Assembly: GCF_000423025.1 (NCBI RefSeq) | Contig: NZ_AUHE01000001.1 | Span: forward strand, 489,379-553,378 | Direction: 5' to 3' | Source of the DNA: Gordonia shandongensis DSM 45094 | Lineage (GTDB): Bacteria > Actinomycetota > Actinomycetes > Mycobacteriales > Mycobacteriaceae | DNA: 64,000 nucleotides | Part shown: piece after piece, positions 8,180 through 15,512 of the stretch | Numbering within the stretch: the stretch's first letter is position 1 | Layout: each line of letters starts with the position of its first letter | Notes under the pieces: model-generated | Database searches by the model: none | What the model saw: only the letters and a program-made list of their open reading frames with translations | Told to the model about the DNA's origin: nothing | Position numbers and translations under genes: made by a program

Positions 8180-9295
8180 GTGATCGACAACAGCTCCCAG
8201 CCGGACTCCCCGACCGGCACACCCTCCCCCGCCAATCCCACCTCCGACACGCCGCACCGGGGCGTCCGACGACGGTCGTTCCTGGCCGGCGCCGCCGCCG
8301 CGGCCGGTGCCGCCGCCGTCGGCGTCGTCCGGCCCGGTTCGGCGGCCGCCGCGAAACGCCACCCGCTGCCCGCAGCCGACTCGTCCCGACTGCGCGTCCT
8401 CGTCACCGGCGACGCCGGCACCGGCGAGAAACCGCAGTACGCCGTCACCGCCGCGGCCCGCAGACTCCATGCCGCCGACCCGTTCGACATCGCCGTCGGC
8501 CTCGGCGACAACATCTACGAGGCCGGCCCGCAGGGACCCGACGACGTCCAGTTCCGCACCAAGTTCGAGAAGCCCAACGCGGGCCTCGACTTCCCGTGGC
8601 TGATGGCCCTCGGCAATCACGACAACACCGCGATCTTCCCCGGCGACGGCGGCTGGCTGCTGCGCGGGGACGCCGAGGTGGCCTATCACCGGCGGTCGCG
8701 CCGCTGGTACATGCCCGCCCGCTACTACTCGGTGTCGCTGGGTGTCGCCGACTTCTTCGTCATCGATGTGAACCCGCTGGCCGCCTACATTCCGCCGTTC
8801 CTGTCTCCCGAGTGGGAGCCGGGCGGGCACTACATGACCCGCCAGGCCCGGTGGCTCGACCGCGGTCTGGCGGCGTCGACGGCGCCGTGGAAGTTCGTGT
8901 GCACCCACCACCCGTACGCGAACAACGGCCCGCACGGTCCGGCCGGCGACTTCGACGGCCTGCCCGACCCGCTGAGCGGCAAACCGCTCAAGGACTTCAT
9001 CGAACGGCACGTCGCCGGCCGTGCGCAGTTCCTGCTGTCGGGCCACGACCACAGTCAGCAGGTCCTCGGCACGGTCGCCGGATTGAAGGGCACGCGGCAG
9101 ATCGTGTCGGGTGCGGCGGCCAAGACGGTGAACAAGCCGTCGAGCAAGCGGTTCCCCGCCAAGTACGAGAACCTCCGCGACCGCGGTTTCATGACGCTCG
9201 ACATCGATGCGTCGTCGGTGCGGCTCGAAGCGCACGAGGTGGCCGCCGACCGCACCGGGTCGACGGCGGCGTTCACGACGGTGTTCCGCCGCTGA
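8180..9295 (+). CDS. Tat-exported metallophosphoesterase (purple acid phosphatase-like)
   Basis: 371-aa secreted calcineurin-like phosphoesterase of the tartrate-resistant acid phosphatase type. Tat signal VRRRSFLAGAAAAAGAAAVG at about residues 30-50. Metal-ligand motifs in order: LVTGDAGTG (GDxG), GLGDNIYEAG (GDN), ALGNHDN (GNHD), THHPYANNG and LSGHDHSQQ (GHxH). GTG at 8180 is the only sensible start, since the longer open frame overlaps phoD antisense. It shares a 118-bp divergent promoter region with phoD, so the two phosphatases are probably co-regulated (inference). Its last 23 nt overlap the convergent DUF998 gene. Confidence 0.85.
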   Translation: MIDNSSQPDSPTGTPSPANPTSDTPHRGVRRRSFLAGAAAAAGAAAVGVVRPGSAAAAKRHPLPAADSSRLRVLVTGDAGTGEKPQYAVTAAARRLHAADPFDIAVGLGDNIYEAGPQGPDDVQFRTKFEKPNAGLDFPWLMALGNHDNTAIFPGDGGWLLRGDAEVAYHRRSRRWYMPARYYSVSLGVADFFVIDVNPLAAYIPPFLSPEWEPGGHYMTRQARWLDRGLAASTAPWKFVCTHHPYANNGPHGPAGDFDGLPDPLSGKPLKDFIERHVAGRAQFLLSGHDHSQQVLGTVAGLKGTRQIVSGAAAKTVNKPSSKRFPAKYENLRDRGFMTLDIDASSVRLEAHEVAADRTGSTAAFTTVFRR

Positions 9296-10034
9296 CCGGT
9301 TCCGGGCCGGCGGCGTCGGATCCGGCACCCGGGTCGCTCGCATCGGGCGTCGGGTCGGGCCGCCAGGCGATGATCGCCAGTCCCCAGTAGGCGGTCCACA
9401 GGCTCATCCCGGTCACCTGGATGCGTTGCGCGAGTCCGAGCCGGTAGTCGCCGCCGAGTCGGTCGGCGCCGAGGAACCATGCGGTCGCCAGCACGACGAC
9501 GGCGAACAGCAGCATTCCGCCGCGGCGCATCCACGGCCAGTCCGCGTGCCGGACGGCGGCCAGCGAGGCGGCGACCATCGCGACGAACATCGCCGACACC
9601 GCCACCGAGCTGGTCAGTGCGTGCAGGCTGTGCAACTGCGGGATGACGCCGCGCGGTTGCGCCGGGCAGTCGGCGTCGCGGCCGGGGATGCACTCGAGCG
9701 GCAGGAGCGCGTCGGCGATCGTCGCCGCGCCGAAGACACCGACGGCGGCCACCGCCGTGACGGCGATCCGGTTCCGCACGATCCGCCGCGGCGCCAGCAG
9801 GGTCAGGGCCGCGACGAGCGCGCAGGAGCCGGTCACCACGTCGCCGACGACGTACACCATCCGGTCGGGCATCCGTGCGCTGCTCAGTTCCGACAGCATG
9901 CTGTGCATCGGGTCGAGCCCGGAGTGCAGGACGCCGTCGAGCGTCCACGACGCATAGCTCAGTCCGGCGAGGACGAGCAGCGTTCCCGCGAGCAGTCGTC
10001 GCAGTGGCACGCTCCCGGCGTTCTGGACACCCAT
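9273..10034 (-). CDS. DUF998 integral membrane protein
   Basis: 253-aa protein with about six hydrophobic helices (for example LLAGTLLVLAGLSYASW and VTGSCALVAALTLLA). The order of segments and the conserved MLSELSS region after the first helix match the DUF998 family of unknown function. A luminal or periplasmic loop has a Cys pair (LECIPGRDADC). TAGTCT lies 6 nt before the ATG. It overlaps the phosphatase 3' end by 23 bp on the opposite strand. No function is assigned. Confidence 0.75.
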   Translation of the reverse strand: MGVQNAGSVPLRRLLAGTLLVLAGLSYASWTLDGVLHSGLDPMHSMLSELSSARMPDRMVYVVGDVVTGSCALVAALTLLAPRRIVRNRIAVTAVAAVGVFGAATIADALLPLECIPGRDADCPAQPRGVIPQLHSLHALTSSVAVSAMFVAMVAASLAAVRHADWPWMRRGGMLLFAVVVLATAWFLGADRLGGDYRLGLAQRIQVTGMSLWTAYWGLAIIAWRPDPTPDASDPGAGSDAAGPEPVSGGTPS

Positions 10035-10040
10035 GAGGCG

Positions 10041-10046
10041 AGACTA
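10041..10046 (-). promoter_or_regulatory. -10 hexamer of DUF998 gene
   Basis: TAGTCT on the minus strand, 6 nt, then the ATG at 10034. Confidence 0.45.
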
Positions 10047-10113
10047 CCGACGCCGGGCGGCCGGCCTCATCGACCGAAGGGCCCGCATCACCGACCATTA
10101 CATCGACCGATGG

Positions 10114-10119
10114 TAGCTT
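10114..10119 (+). promoter_or_regulatory. -10 hexamer of thiolase gene
   Basis: TAGCTT, 6 nt, ATG at 10126. There is no SD in front of this gene, consistent with a leaderless mRNA. Confidence 0.45.
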
Positions 10120-10125
10120 TCTGGC

Positions 10126-11415
10126 ATGTCCCCTCGTGAACTCCAGGCCGTGTACGTCCTGGGCGGCAACCGCATCCCGTTCGCCCGCTCCAACGGCGCA
10201 TACCTCGGCGAAACCAACCAGAGCATGCTCACCGCGACCCTCACCGGGCTCGTCGACCGTTACGGGCTGCACGAGACACGGTTGGGCGAGGTCGCCGGCG
10301 GCGCCGTGGTGAAGTTGGCGCGCGATCACAGTCTCACCCGCGAGAGCCTCCTGGACACCGCGATCGCCCGCTCGACGCCGACGGTCGACGTCCAGCAGCA
10401 GTGCGCCACCGGCGGGCAGGCCGTGGTCCACATCGCCAACAAGATCGCCTGCGGGCAGATCGAATCGGGCGTGGCCTGCGGAGCCGACACCACCTCCGAT
10501 CCGCCGATCGGATTCGGCCCGCGGCTGCGCAACCGGCTGGTCCGCGTGAACGCCGCGCGGAACCTGACCGACCGCCTCCGCGAGGCCGCGCAGATCCCGC
10601 TGTCGCTCGACTTCGACATCCCGAGCCCGGCCGAACGCCGCACCCGCCTGGTCCCGGGCGCCGCACAGGCGGTGACCGGCGAGGCGTGGGGCGTCACCCG
10701 CGAAGACCAGGACGTGATCGCCCTCGACTCGCACGCCAACCTGGCGCGCGCCTACGACGACGGGTTCTTCGACGACCTCGTCACCCCGTTCGGCGGGCTC
10801 ACCGAGGACGACAATCTGCGCCGCGGCCTCACCGCGGAGCGGGTCGCCGGTCTGGCCCCGTGCTTCGGCGGCCCCGACGGCACGATGACGCCCGCGAACT
10901 CCACCACCCTCACCGACGGTGCGTCGTCGGTGCTGATGGGCACCGGGCAGTGGGCGCAGCGGCGCGGTCTGACGCCGCTGGCGCGCGTGGTCGACGCCCA
11001 GAGCTGGGCCGTCGACTACGTGGACGGCGACCCCAAGACGCAGGGCGTCCTCATGGCGCCGGTCTACGCGGTCGGCGAACTGCTCGCCCGCAACGGTCTG
11101 GGGCTGGGCGACTTCGACTTCTACGAGATCCACGAGGCGTTCGCCTCCCAGGTCCTCTCGACGCTCGCCGCCTGGAACGACGCGGAGTTCTGTCGCACTC
11201 ACCTCGGCCGCGACGAGCCGCTCGGCGAGATCGACCGCACCCGACTCAACGTGCGCGGCGGGTCGCTGGCGACCGGTCACCCGTTCGGCGCCACCGGTGG
11301 CCGGATCGTCGCGACGGTGGCCAAACTCCTGGCCGGCACCCCGTCGTCGCGGGCCCTCGTCTCGATCTGCGCGGGCAGCGGTATGGCGGTCACGATGATC
11401 CTCGAATCCGCCTGA
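10126..11415 (+). CDS. acetyl-CoA C-acyltransferase (thiolase, FadA/FadI type)
   Basis: 429-aa thiolase that cleaves 3-ketoacyl-CoA or condenses acyl-CoAs. The nucleophilic cysteine lies in VQQQCATGGQA (Cys93). The second-half catalytic motifs are FYEIHEAFAS, GGSLATGHPFGATGGR (His) and SICAGSGMAV (Cys). The sequence begins VYVLGGNRIPFAR, very close to FadA2 at 46.9-48.2 kb, so the two are paralogues. It stands alone, with the PTS genes convergent behind it. Its chain-length preference is unknown. Confidence 0.9.
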   Translation: MSPRELQAVYVLGGNRIPFARSNGAYLGETNQSMLTATLTGLVDRYGLHETRLGEVAGGAVVKLARDHSLTRESLLDTAIARSTPTVDVQQQCATGGQAVVHIANKIACGQIESGVACGADTTSDPPIGFGPRLRNRLVRVNAARNLTDRLREAAQIPLSLDFDIPSPAERRTRLVPGAAQAVTGEAWGVTREDQDVIALDSHANLARAYDDGFFDDLVTPFGGLTEDDNLRRGLTAERVAGLAPCFGGPDGTMTPANSTTLTDGASSVLMGTGQWAQRRGLTPLARVVDAQSWAVDYVDGDPKTQGVLMAPVYAVGELLARNGLGLGDFDFYEIHEAFASQVLSTLAAWNDAEFCRTHLGRDEPLGEIDRTRLNVRGGSLATGHPFGATGGRIVATVAKLLAGTPSSRALVSICAGSGMAVTMILESA

Positions 11416-11455
11416 CCGCCGTCCCCGCTCGCGACGGGCCGGGGTCCGGCGCCGC

Positions 11456-13006
11456 TCAGCCCGCCGGCGGCGGGGGCGGCGGGGGCGCCCCGGCGGGCGG
11501 CGGGATCTTCGCGTAGCCGCGGGTCGTCGCACCCTGCGGTGGGGCCGCGGGGGCGGCGGCCTCGCGGCCCGGCGACGGATCCCAGCCCGGGTCGACCAGA
11601 CGCTTCTGGACGAGGACGGCCACCCCGAGGAGGGCGGCGCCGATCACCAGCATGACCACCACGCCCCAGACGCCGCCGATCTTGCCCGCATTGCCGAGAA
11701 GGATGCCGTACCAGCCGAAGTCGGTGTCGCCGAACGTCGTGTTCTCGTCGCCGAAGCTGCCGAGCACTCCAAGCAGCAGTGCGGGCAGGAAGGTGATCAG
11801 CAGACCGTTCGCGAACGCGCCGACGACGGCACCGCGACGCCCGCCGGTCGCATTGCCGTAGACGCCGGCGGCGCCGCCGGTGAAGAAGTGCGGGACGAGC
11901 CCCGGCAGCACCAGCGCCCAGCCGAACGTCGGCCCGAGCCACAGGGTGAGGACCGCGAGCCCCGCCAGCCCGGCGACGAAGCTGGAGATGAAGCCGATCA
12001 GCACCGCGTTCTGCGCGTACGGGAACACGATCGGCGCGTCGAGCGCGGGAACCGCGCCGGGGACCACCCGCGCCGCGATGCCCTGGAACGCGGGCACCAG
12101 CTCACCGAGGATCGTGCGGACGCCGAACAGGATCACCGCGACGGCCACGCCGAAGCCCAACCCCTGCGTGACGCCCTGCATGAGGAAGTTCCCCATCCCC
12201 GATGCGGCGCCCGACCCGTCGTCGCCCGCATACGCGGCGAACGCCTCGTCGCCGCCGACGCGACCCACGTACACCAGGGAGACGACCGTGTACATGAGCA
12301 CCATCGACAGCGCGGTCGCGACCATCGAGTCGCGGAGGAAGCGCAGCGACTCCGGCAGCCGCAGATCCTCCGTCGATCGGCTGCGCCGACCGCCCGCAAA
12401 CCGCCCGACCACCCCGGAGACGACGTAGCCGAGCGTCCCGAAGTGTCCGATGGCGATCGAGTCGTCGCCGGTGATCCGCCAGGTCCACGGTTGGGCGATG
12501 GCCGGCAGGGCCACCATCACCACGCCCAACAGGACGCCGCCGGCGACCACCACGGTGACGGCGTTCAGTCCGCTGGTCGCGAGCACGATCGTCAACAGGG
12601 TCGCCATGAACAGCGTGTGGTGACCGGTGAGGAACACGTACCGCAGCGAGGTGAACCGCGCCAGGAGGAGGCTGATGACGAAACCGAGGATCATCAACCA
12701 CGCCACCTGCGCGCCGTACCAGTTCTGCGCGATCCCGACGATCGCCTCGTTGGTGGGGACCACACCGTGCGCGCCGGTGGCGCCCTGGAGCATCACGCCG
12801 AGCGGCTCCAACGACGCGACGACCAGGGTGGCGCCCGCACCGATCAGCAGGAACCCCAGGGTCGCTTTGAGTGCGCCGCCGATCACCTGGCCGACCGTCT
12901 TGCGCAACGCGATCAGGCCGACGGCGGTGATGATGCCGATCAGATAGGCGGGCACCGAGAGGATCTCGTTGACGACGAACTCCGCGGCCGCGACCAACCA
13001 GTTCAT
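11456..13006 (-). CDS. PTS ascorbate-type transporter EIIC (UlaA family)
   Basis: 516-aa multi-spanning permease subunit of the SgaT/UlaA family. It opens MNWLVAAAEFVVNEILSVPA, then LIGIITAVGLIALRKTVGQV and GALKATLGFLLIGAGATLVV, with a later HHTLFMATLL helix, all typical of UlaA. The C-terminus is unusual: after the last helix, about 60 residues are rich in Ala and Pro and end PPPAGAPPPPPPPAG. Start ATG 13006, 11 nt after the EIIAB gene, so it is in the same operon. No metabolic genes for ascorbate (ulaD-F) are adjacent, so the substrate is uncertain. Confidence 0.88.
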   Translation of the reverse strand: MNWLVAAAEFVVNEILSVPAYLIGIITAVGLIALRKTVGQVIGGALKATLGFLLIGAGATLVVASLEPLGVMLQGATGAHGVVPTNEAIVGIAQNWYGAQVAWLMILGFVISLLLARFTSLRYVFLTGHHTLFMATLLTIVLATSGLNAVTVVVAGGVLLGVVMVALPAIAQPWTWRITGDDSIAIGHFGTLGYVVSGVVGRFAGGRRSRSTEDLRLPESLRFLRDSMVATALSMVLMYTVVSLVYVGRVGGDEAFAAYAGDDGSGAASGMGNFLMQGVTQGLGFGVAVAVILFGVRTILGELVPAFQGIAARVVPGAVPALDAPIVFPYAQNAVLIGFISSFVAGLAGLAVLTLWLGPTFGWALVLPGLVPHFFTGGAAGVYGNATGGRRGAVVGAFANGLLITFLPALLLGVLGSFGDENTTFGDTDFGWYGILLGNAGKIGGVWGVVVMLVIGAALLGVAVLVQKRLVDPGWDPSPGREAAAPAAPPQGATTRGYAKIPPPAGAPPPPPPPAG

Positions 13007-13017
13007 GGGTCCTCGTT

Positions 13018-13785
13018 TCAGACGTCGTAGTTCGCGCGCAGCGCCGCGTCGACCTCGGCGGTGCTGGTGAAGTTCTCGACCACCGTGACCGGGATGCCGA
13101 CATCGCCGAGGGTGCGGGCGATCTCCCCGGAGGTGAGGATCAGATCGGCGTCCTTGGCCCTGCCCTTCGCCGAGATGGTGTCGGTCGCCTCGACGGTGAT
13201 GAACGGCGACCACCCCCAGCGGTCGAGGACCTGCTCGAGGGTGTTCTTGAGGAACAGACTGGTGCCCAGACCGTTGCCGCAGACGGTGAGGATCAGGTTC
13301 GTGGCCGTCCGCGCCTCCGGTTCGGGTGCGGCGGCCGTCCGGCCGGCGAGCACCGCGAGGACGTCGTCGGCGGTCGGGACGGTGTCGAGGGCGTCGCGCC
13401 GGTCGGCGTCGCCGATCACGCGGGCGAGGTCGGCCATCGCCCGCGTGTGCGCCGACGCATCGGTGGCCGCCAGGGCGACGACGAGGTCGACGGGATCGTT
13501 GCGGGGGTGCCCGAAGGCGACGGGTCGCGCGAGCCGGATCCACGACATCCCGGTCCTCCGGACGGCCGGCGACGGCCGGGCGTGGGCGAACGCGAAGCCG
13601 GGCGCGATCACGATGTAGGGGCCCTTCTCCTCGACGCTCGCGATCATCTGCCGCGTGTACTCCGCGGTCGTGACACCGGTCGCCACCAGCAGGTCGCCGA
13701 CCGCCGTGATGGCCGCACGCCAGTCGTCGACCGAGACGTCGAGTGCGATCGCGTCCCGATCCAGCAGGTCACCCAGAGCACTCAC
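13018..13785 (-). CDS. fused PTS EIIA-EIIB subunit (ascorbate/mannitol type)
   Basis: 255-aa cytoplasmic phosphocarrier. Residues 1-150 form an EIIA type 2 domain with the phosphorylated histidine in PGFAFAHARP (His68). Residues 160-255 form an EIIB of the SgaB type with the phospho-cysteine in LTVCGNGLGTS (Cys169). A short Ala/Pro/Glu linker joins them. It passes phosphate from HPr to the sugar carried by the EIIC encoded just downstream. Start GTG 13785 has TACCGT 7 nt upstream and no SD, so it is probably leaderless. Fusing A and B in one chain is less common than separate UlaB and UlaC. Confidence 0.88.
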   Translation of the reverse strand: MSALGDLLDRDAIALDVSVDDWRAAITAVGDLLVATGVTTAEYTRQMIASVEEKGPYIVIAPGFAFAHARPSPAVRRTGMSWIRLARPVAFGHPRNDPVDLVVALAATDASAHTRAMADLARVIGDADRRDALDTVPTADDVLAVLAGRTAAAPEPEARTATNLILTVCGNGLGTSLFLKNTLEQVLDRWGWSPFITVEATDTISAKGRAKDADLILTSGEIARTLGDVGIPVTVVENFTSTAEVDAALRANYDV

Positions 13786-13792
13786 ACCCTGG

Positions 13793-13798
13793 ACGGTA
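13793..13798 (-). promoter_or_regulatory. -10 hexamer of PTS operon
   Basis: TACCGT on the minus strand, 7 nt, then GTG 13785. Confidence 0.4.
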
Positions 13799-13862
13799 GC
13801 GCCCCGTCGGCGGGTCGGCCCCGCGTTCAGCCGACAAGCCGGTGACTGCGGGCGGGGACCAG

Positions 13863-13868
13863 TAGAGT
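13863..13868 (+). promoter_or_regulatory. -10 hexamer of alpha/beta-hydrolase gene
   Basis: TAGAGT, 8 nt, then GTG 13877; back-to-back with the PTS promoter. Confidence 0.35.
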
Positions 13869-13876
13869 CGGGCACT

Positions 13877-14749
13877 GTGAGTCGCCACGAGTCCGCCCCC
13901 GAACCGGAGTTCGTCGAGAGTCCGGCGGGGGCGCGGATCGCCGCCACCCGCACCGGCGAGGGTCCCGCGGTGTTTCTCAGCGCGGGTCTCGGGATGCCGG
14001 CCGGCGCCTGGCAGTTCAGCGGTCTCCCCGATGCGCTGCGCGACGCCGGATTCTCGGTCATCACCCACACCGCGCGGGGGCTCGCGCCGTCGTCGGCTCC
14101 GCCGCCCCCGTACTCGATCGAGCAGTTGGCCGCCGATGCGCGCGCGGTCCTCGCGCACTTCGCCGTCGACGACGCGATCCTCGTCGGCTACTCGATGGGC
14201 TGTTACGTGACGCAGGCGCTCGCCACGTCGTGGCCCGGTGTGCGCGCCACCGCGATGCTCGGCGGACTGCGGTCGTCGTCGATCGGCGAGCTGGTCGGTC
14301 GAATGCAGCTCGACCTCCTCGACCGGCTCGGCGAGATCCCCGAACCGGTCGCGATGTTCGAGCAGCTCACCACCACCCTGCACCCGTCGATGCTCACCGA
14401 CGACGCGACGGTCCGCGCATGGCGGACGATGACGACGCGCGGCGAGAGCGTGTGGGCGTCTCCGGACGGGCGGCGCGGTCAGATCGAGGCGTCGTACGAC
14501 TGGATCGTCCGCGGCGAGCCGACCGTCGATCGGCTCGCCGGGATCGACGTCCCCACGCTGGTGGTGGCCTACGAGAACGACGTCTTCTTCCCGCCCGCCG
14601 GGGGACGCCGCGCCGCGGGCGAGATGGCCGACGCCCGGTTCCACGTCGTCGAAGGGCTGGCTCACGGCGGGCTCATGCTCGACGCGGACCGCCGCGCCTC
14701 AGCGCTGCTCGTCGACTTCTGCCGAGAGGTCGTCACACCCACCCGGTGA
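13877..14749 (+). CDS. alpha/beta hydrolase
   Basis: 290-aa serine hydrolase fold. The oxyanion-side strand is VFLSAGLGMPAGAWQFSGLP. The nucleophile elbow is VGYSMGCYV (Ser106). The acid is probably in VAYENDVFFPP and the base in VEGLAHGGLM. No signal peptide, so cytosolic. Substrate unknown. Start GTG 13877, with TAGAGT 8 nt upstream. The stop codon abuts the operator region of the XRE gene. Confidence 0.85.
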   Translation: MSRHESAPEPEFVESPAGARIAATRTGEGPAVFLSAGLGMPAGAWQFSGLPDALRDAGFSVITHTARGLAPSSAPPPPYSIEQLAADARAVLAHFAVDDAILVGYSMGCYVTQALATSWPGVRATAMLGGLRSSSIGELVGRMQLDLLDRLGEIPEPVAMFEQLTTTLHPSMLTDDATVRAWRTMTTRGESVWASPDGRRGQIEASYDWIVRGEPTVDRLAGIDVPTLVVAYENDVFFPPAGGRRAAGEMADARFHVVEGLAHGGLMLDADRRASALLVDFCREVVTPTR

Positions 14750-14789
14750 GTCAAGTCCGCTTGACACGGCGGTGACAAGTGCGCTTGAC
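14750..14789. promoter_or_regulatory. two tandem palindromic operators before XRE regulator
   Basis: Site 1 is the perfect palindrome GTCAAGTCCGCTTGAC (14750-14765). Site 2 is GACAAGTGCGCTTGAC (14774-14789), one mismatch pair from perfect. Both are (T)CAAG-N4-CTTG(A), 24 bp apart, and they end 7 bp before the XRE start codon. TTGACA at 14761-14766 could be a -35 overlapped by site 1. Autorepression by the XRE protein is inferred. Confidence 0.65.
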
Positions 14790-14796
14790 TTCATTC

Positions 14797-15006
14797 ATGT
14801 CCGCCGTCCCCTCCCCGGTCCGCGCCGCACGCACCGCAGCCGGCCTGCGCCAGGCCGATCTGGCCCACGCGACGGGCGTCAGCCGCCAGACCATCGTGTC
14901 GCTCGAACGCGGCGACTACTCCCCGTCGGTCCACCTCGCACTCCGCATCGCCCGGACCCTGGACAGCACCGTCGAGGACCTGTTCCCCCTACCCGAGGAG
15001 AAGTGA
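14797..15006 (+). CDS. XRE-family helix-turn-helix regulator
   Basis: 69-aa single-domain Cro/CI-type repressor. The helix-turn-helix is ADLAHATGVSRQTIVSLERG (about residues 20-39), followed by DYSPSVHLALRIARTLDSTV and the common C-terminal DLFPLPEEK. It belongs to the compact YozG-like group that usually sits next to a small membrane protein. A GTG at 14779 is also in frame, but the ATG at 14797 fits the family length and leaves the operators outside the gene. The next gene starts 1 nt after its stop, so the pair is an operon. Confidence 0.9.
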   Translation: MSAVPSPVRAARTAAGLRQADLAHATGVSRQTIVSLERGDYSPSVHLALRIARTLDSTVEDLFPLPEEK

Positions 15007-15007
15007 G

Positions 15008-15493
15008 ATGTCCGCACGCCGAACCACCCTGCCCGCCCTGCTGCTCGGTGAGTCCAGCGAGGCCTGGGGCGACGAACGCGAACGATCGGTGATGCTCGAG
15101 GCCTACGCCTACGTCTTCGTCCTCGCCACCGTCGCGCTGTGGACCCTCGCCGCGATCGCCGCCTGGTTCGTGCCCGTCTGGGTCACCGTCGCACTCTTCG
15201 TCTGCCTGCTCGTTCCGACCCTCGAATGGCAGCGGTACTGCAGCGCCCGAGACGTCGACGCCCAGCGGCTCGCCTTCGGCGGCGCCTCGGCCCTGCGCGC
15301 CACCCTCACCGGCCTCTACTTCGGCGGGTGCGCGGTCTCCATGATCGCCGCCGTCATGCAGTCGGTGTGGCCCGGAGACACCATCGCCGCCCCGGTGGCG
15401 GGCGGCGCCGCCGGTGCGATCGGCGCCGTGGTCTGGGGCCGCATCGCCGCCCGCCGCGCCGCACAGCGCGAGGCCGCGACCGACGACGACTGA
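15008..15493 (+). CDS. four-helix membrane protein, partner of XRE regulator
   Basis: 161-aa protein with four predicted membrane helices (YVFVLATVALWTLAAIAAWF, VTVALFVCLLVPTL, LTGLYFGGCAVSMIAAVM and VAGGAAGAIGAVVWG) and an acidic C-terminus AATDDD. Not recognised beyond the small membrane proteins that accompany YozG-type XRE regulators. Start ATG 15008 is 1 nt after the XRE stop, with GAGAAG inside the XRE end serving as SD, so translation is probably coupled. Function unknown. Confidence 0.75.
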   Translation: MSARRTTLPALLLGESSEAWGDERERSVMLEAYAYVFVLATVALWTLAAIAAWFVPVWVTVALFVCLLVPTLEWQRYCSARDVDAQRLAFGGASALRATLTGLYFGGCAVSMIAAVMQSVWPGDTIAAPVAGGAAGAIGAVVWGRIAARRAAQREAATDDD

Positions 15494-15512
15494 CACCACC
15501 GCCCCGGGGCCG

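Noticed and set aside
9055..11532. 825-codon open frame on the minus strand
   Set aside because: Shadow of the phosphatase, DUF998 and thiolase genes; no protein-like composition and it crosses several real gene borders.
11456..13785. Ascorbate utilisation (ula) operon
   Set aside because: Only transport components are present; no UlaD/E/F or UlaG-type enzymes, so the substrate is left open.
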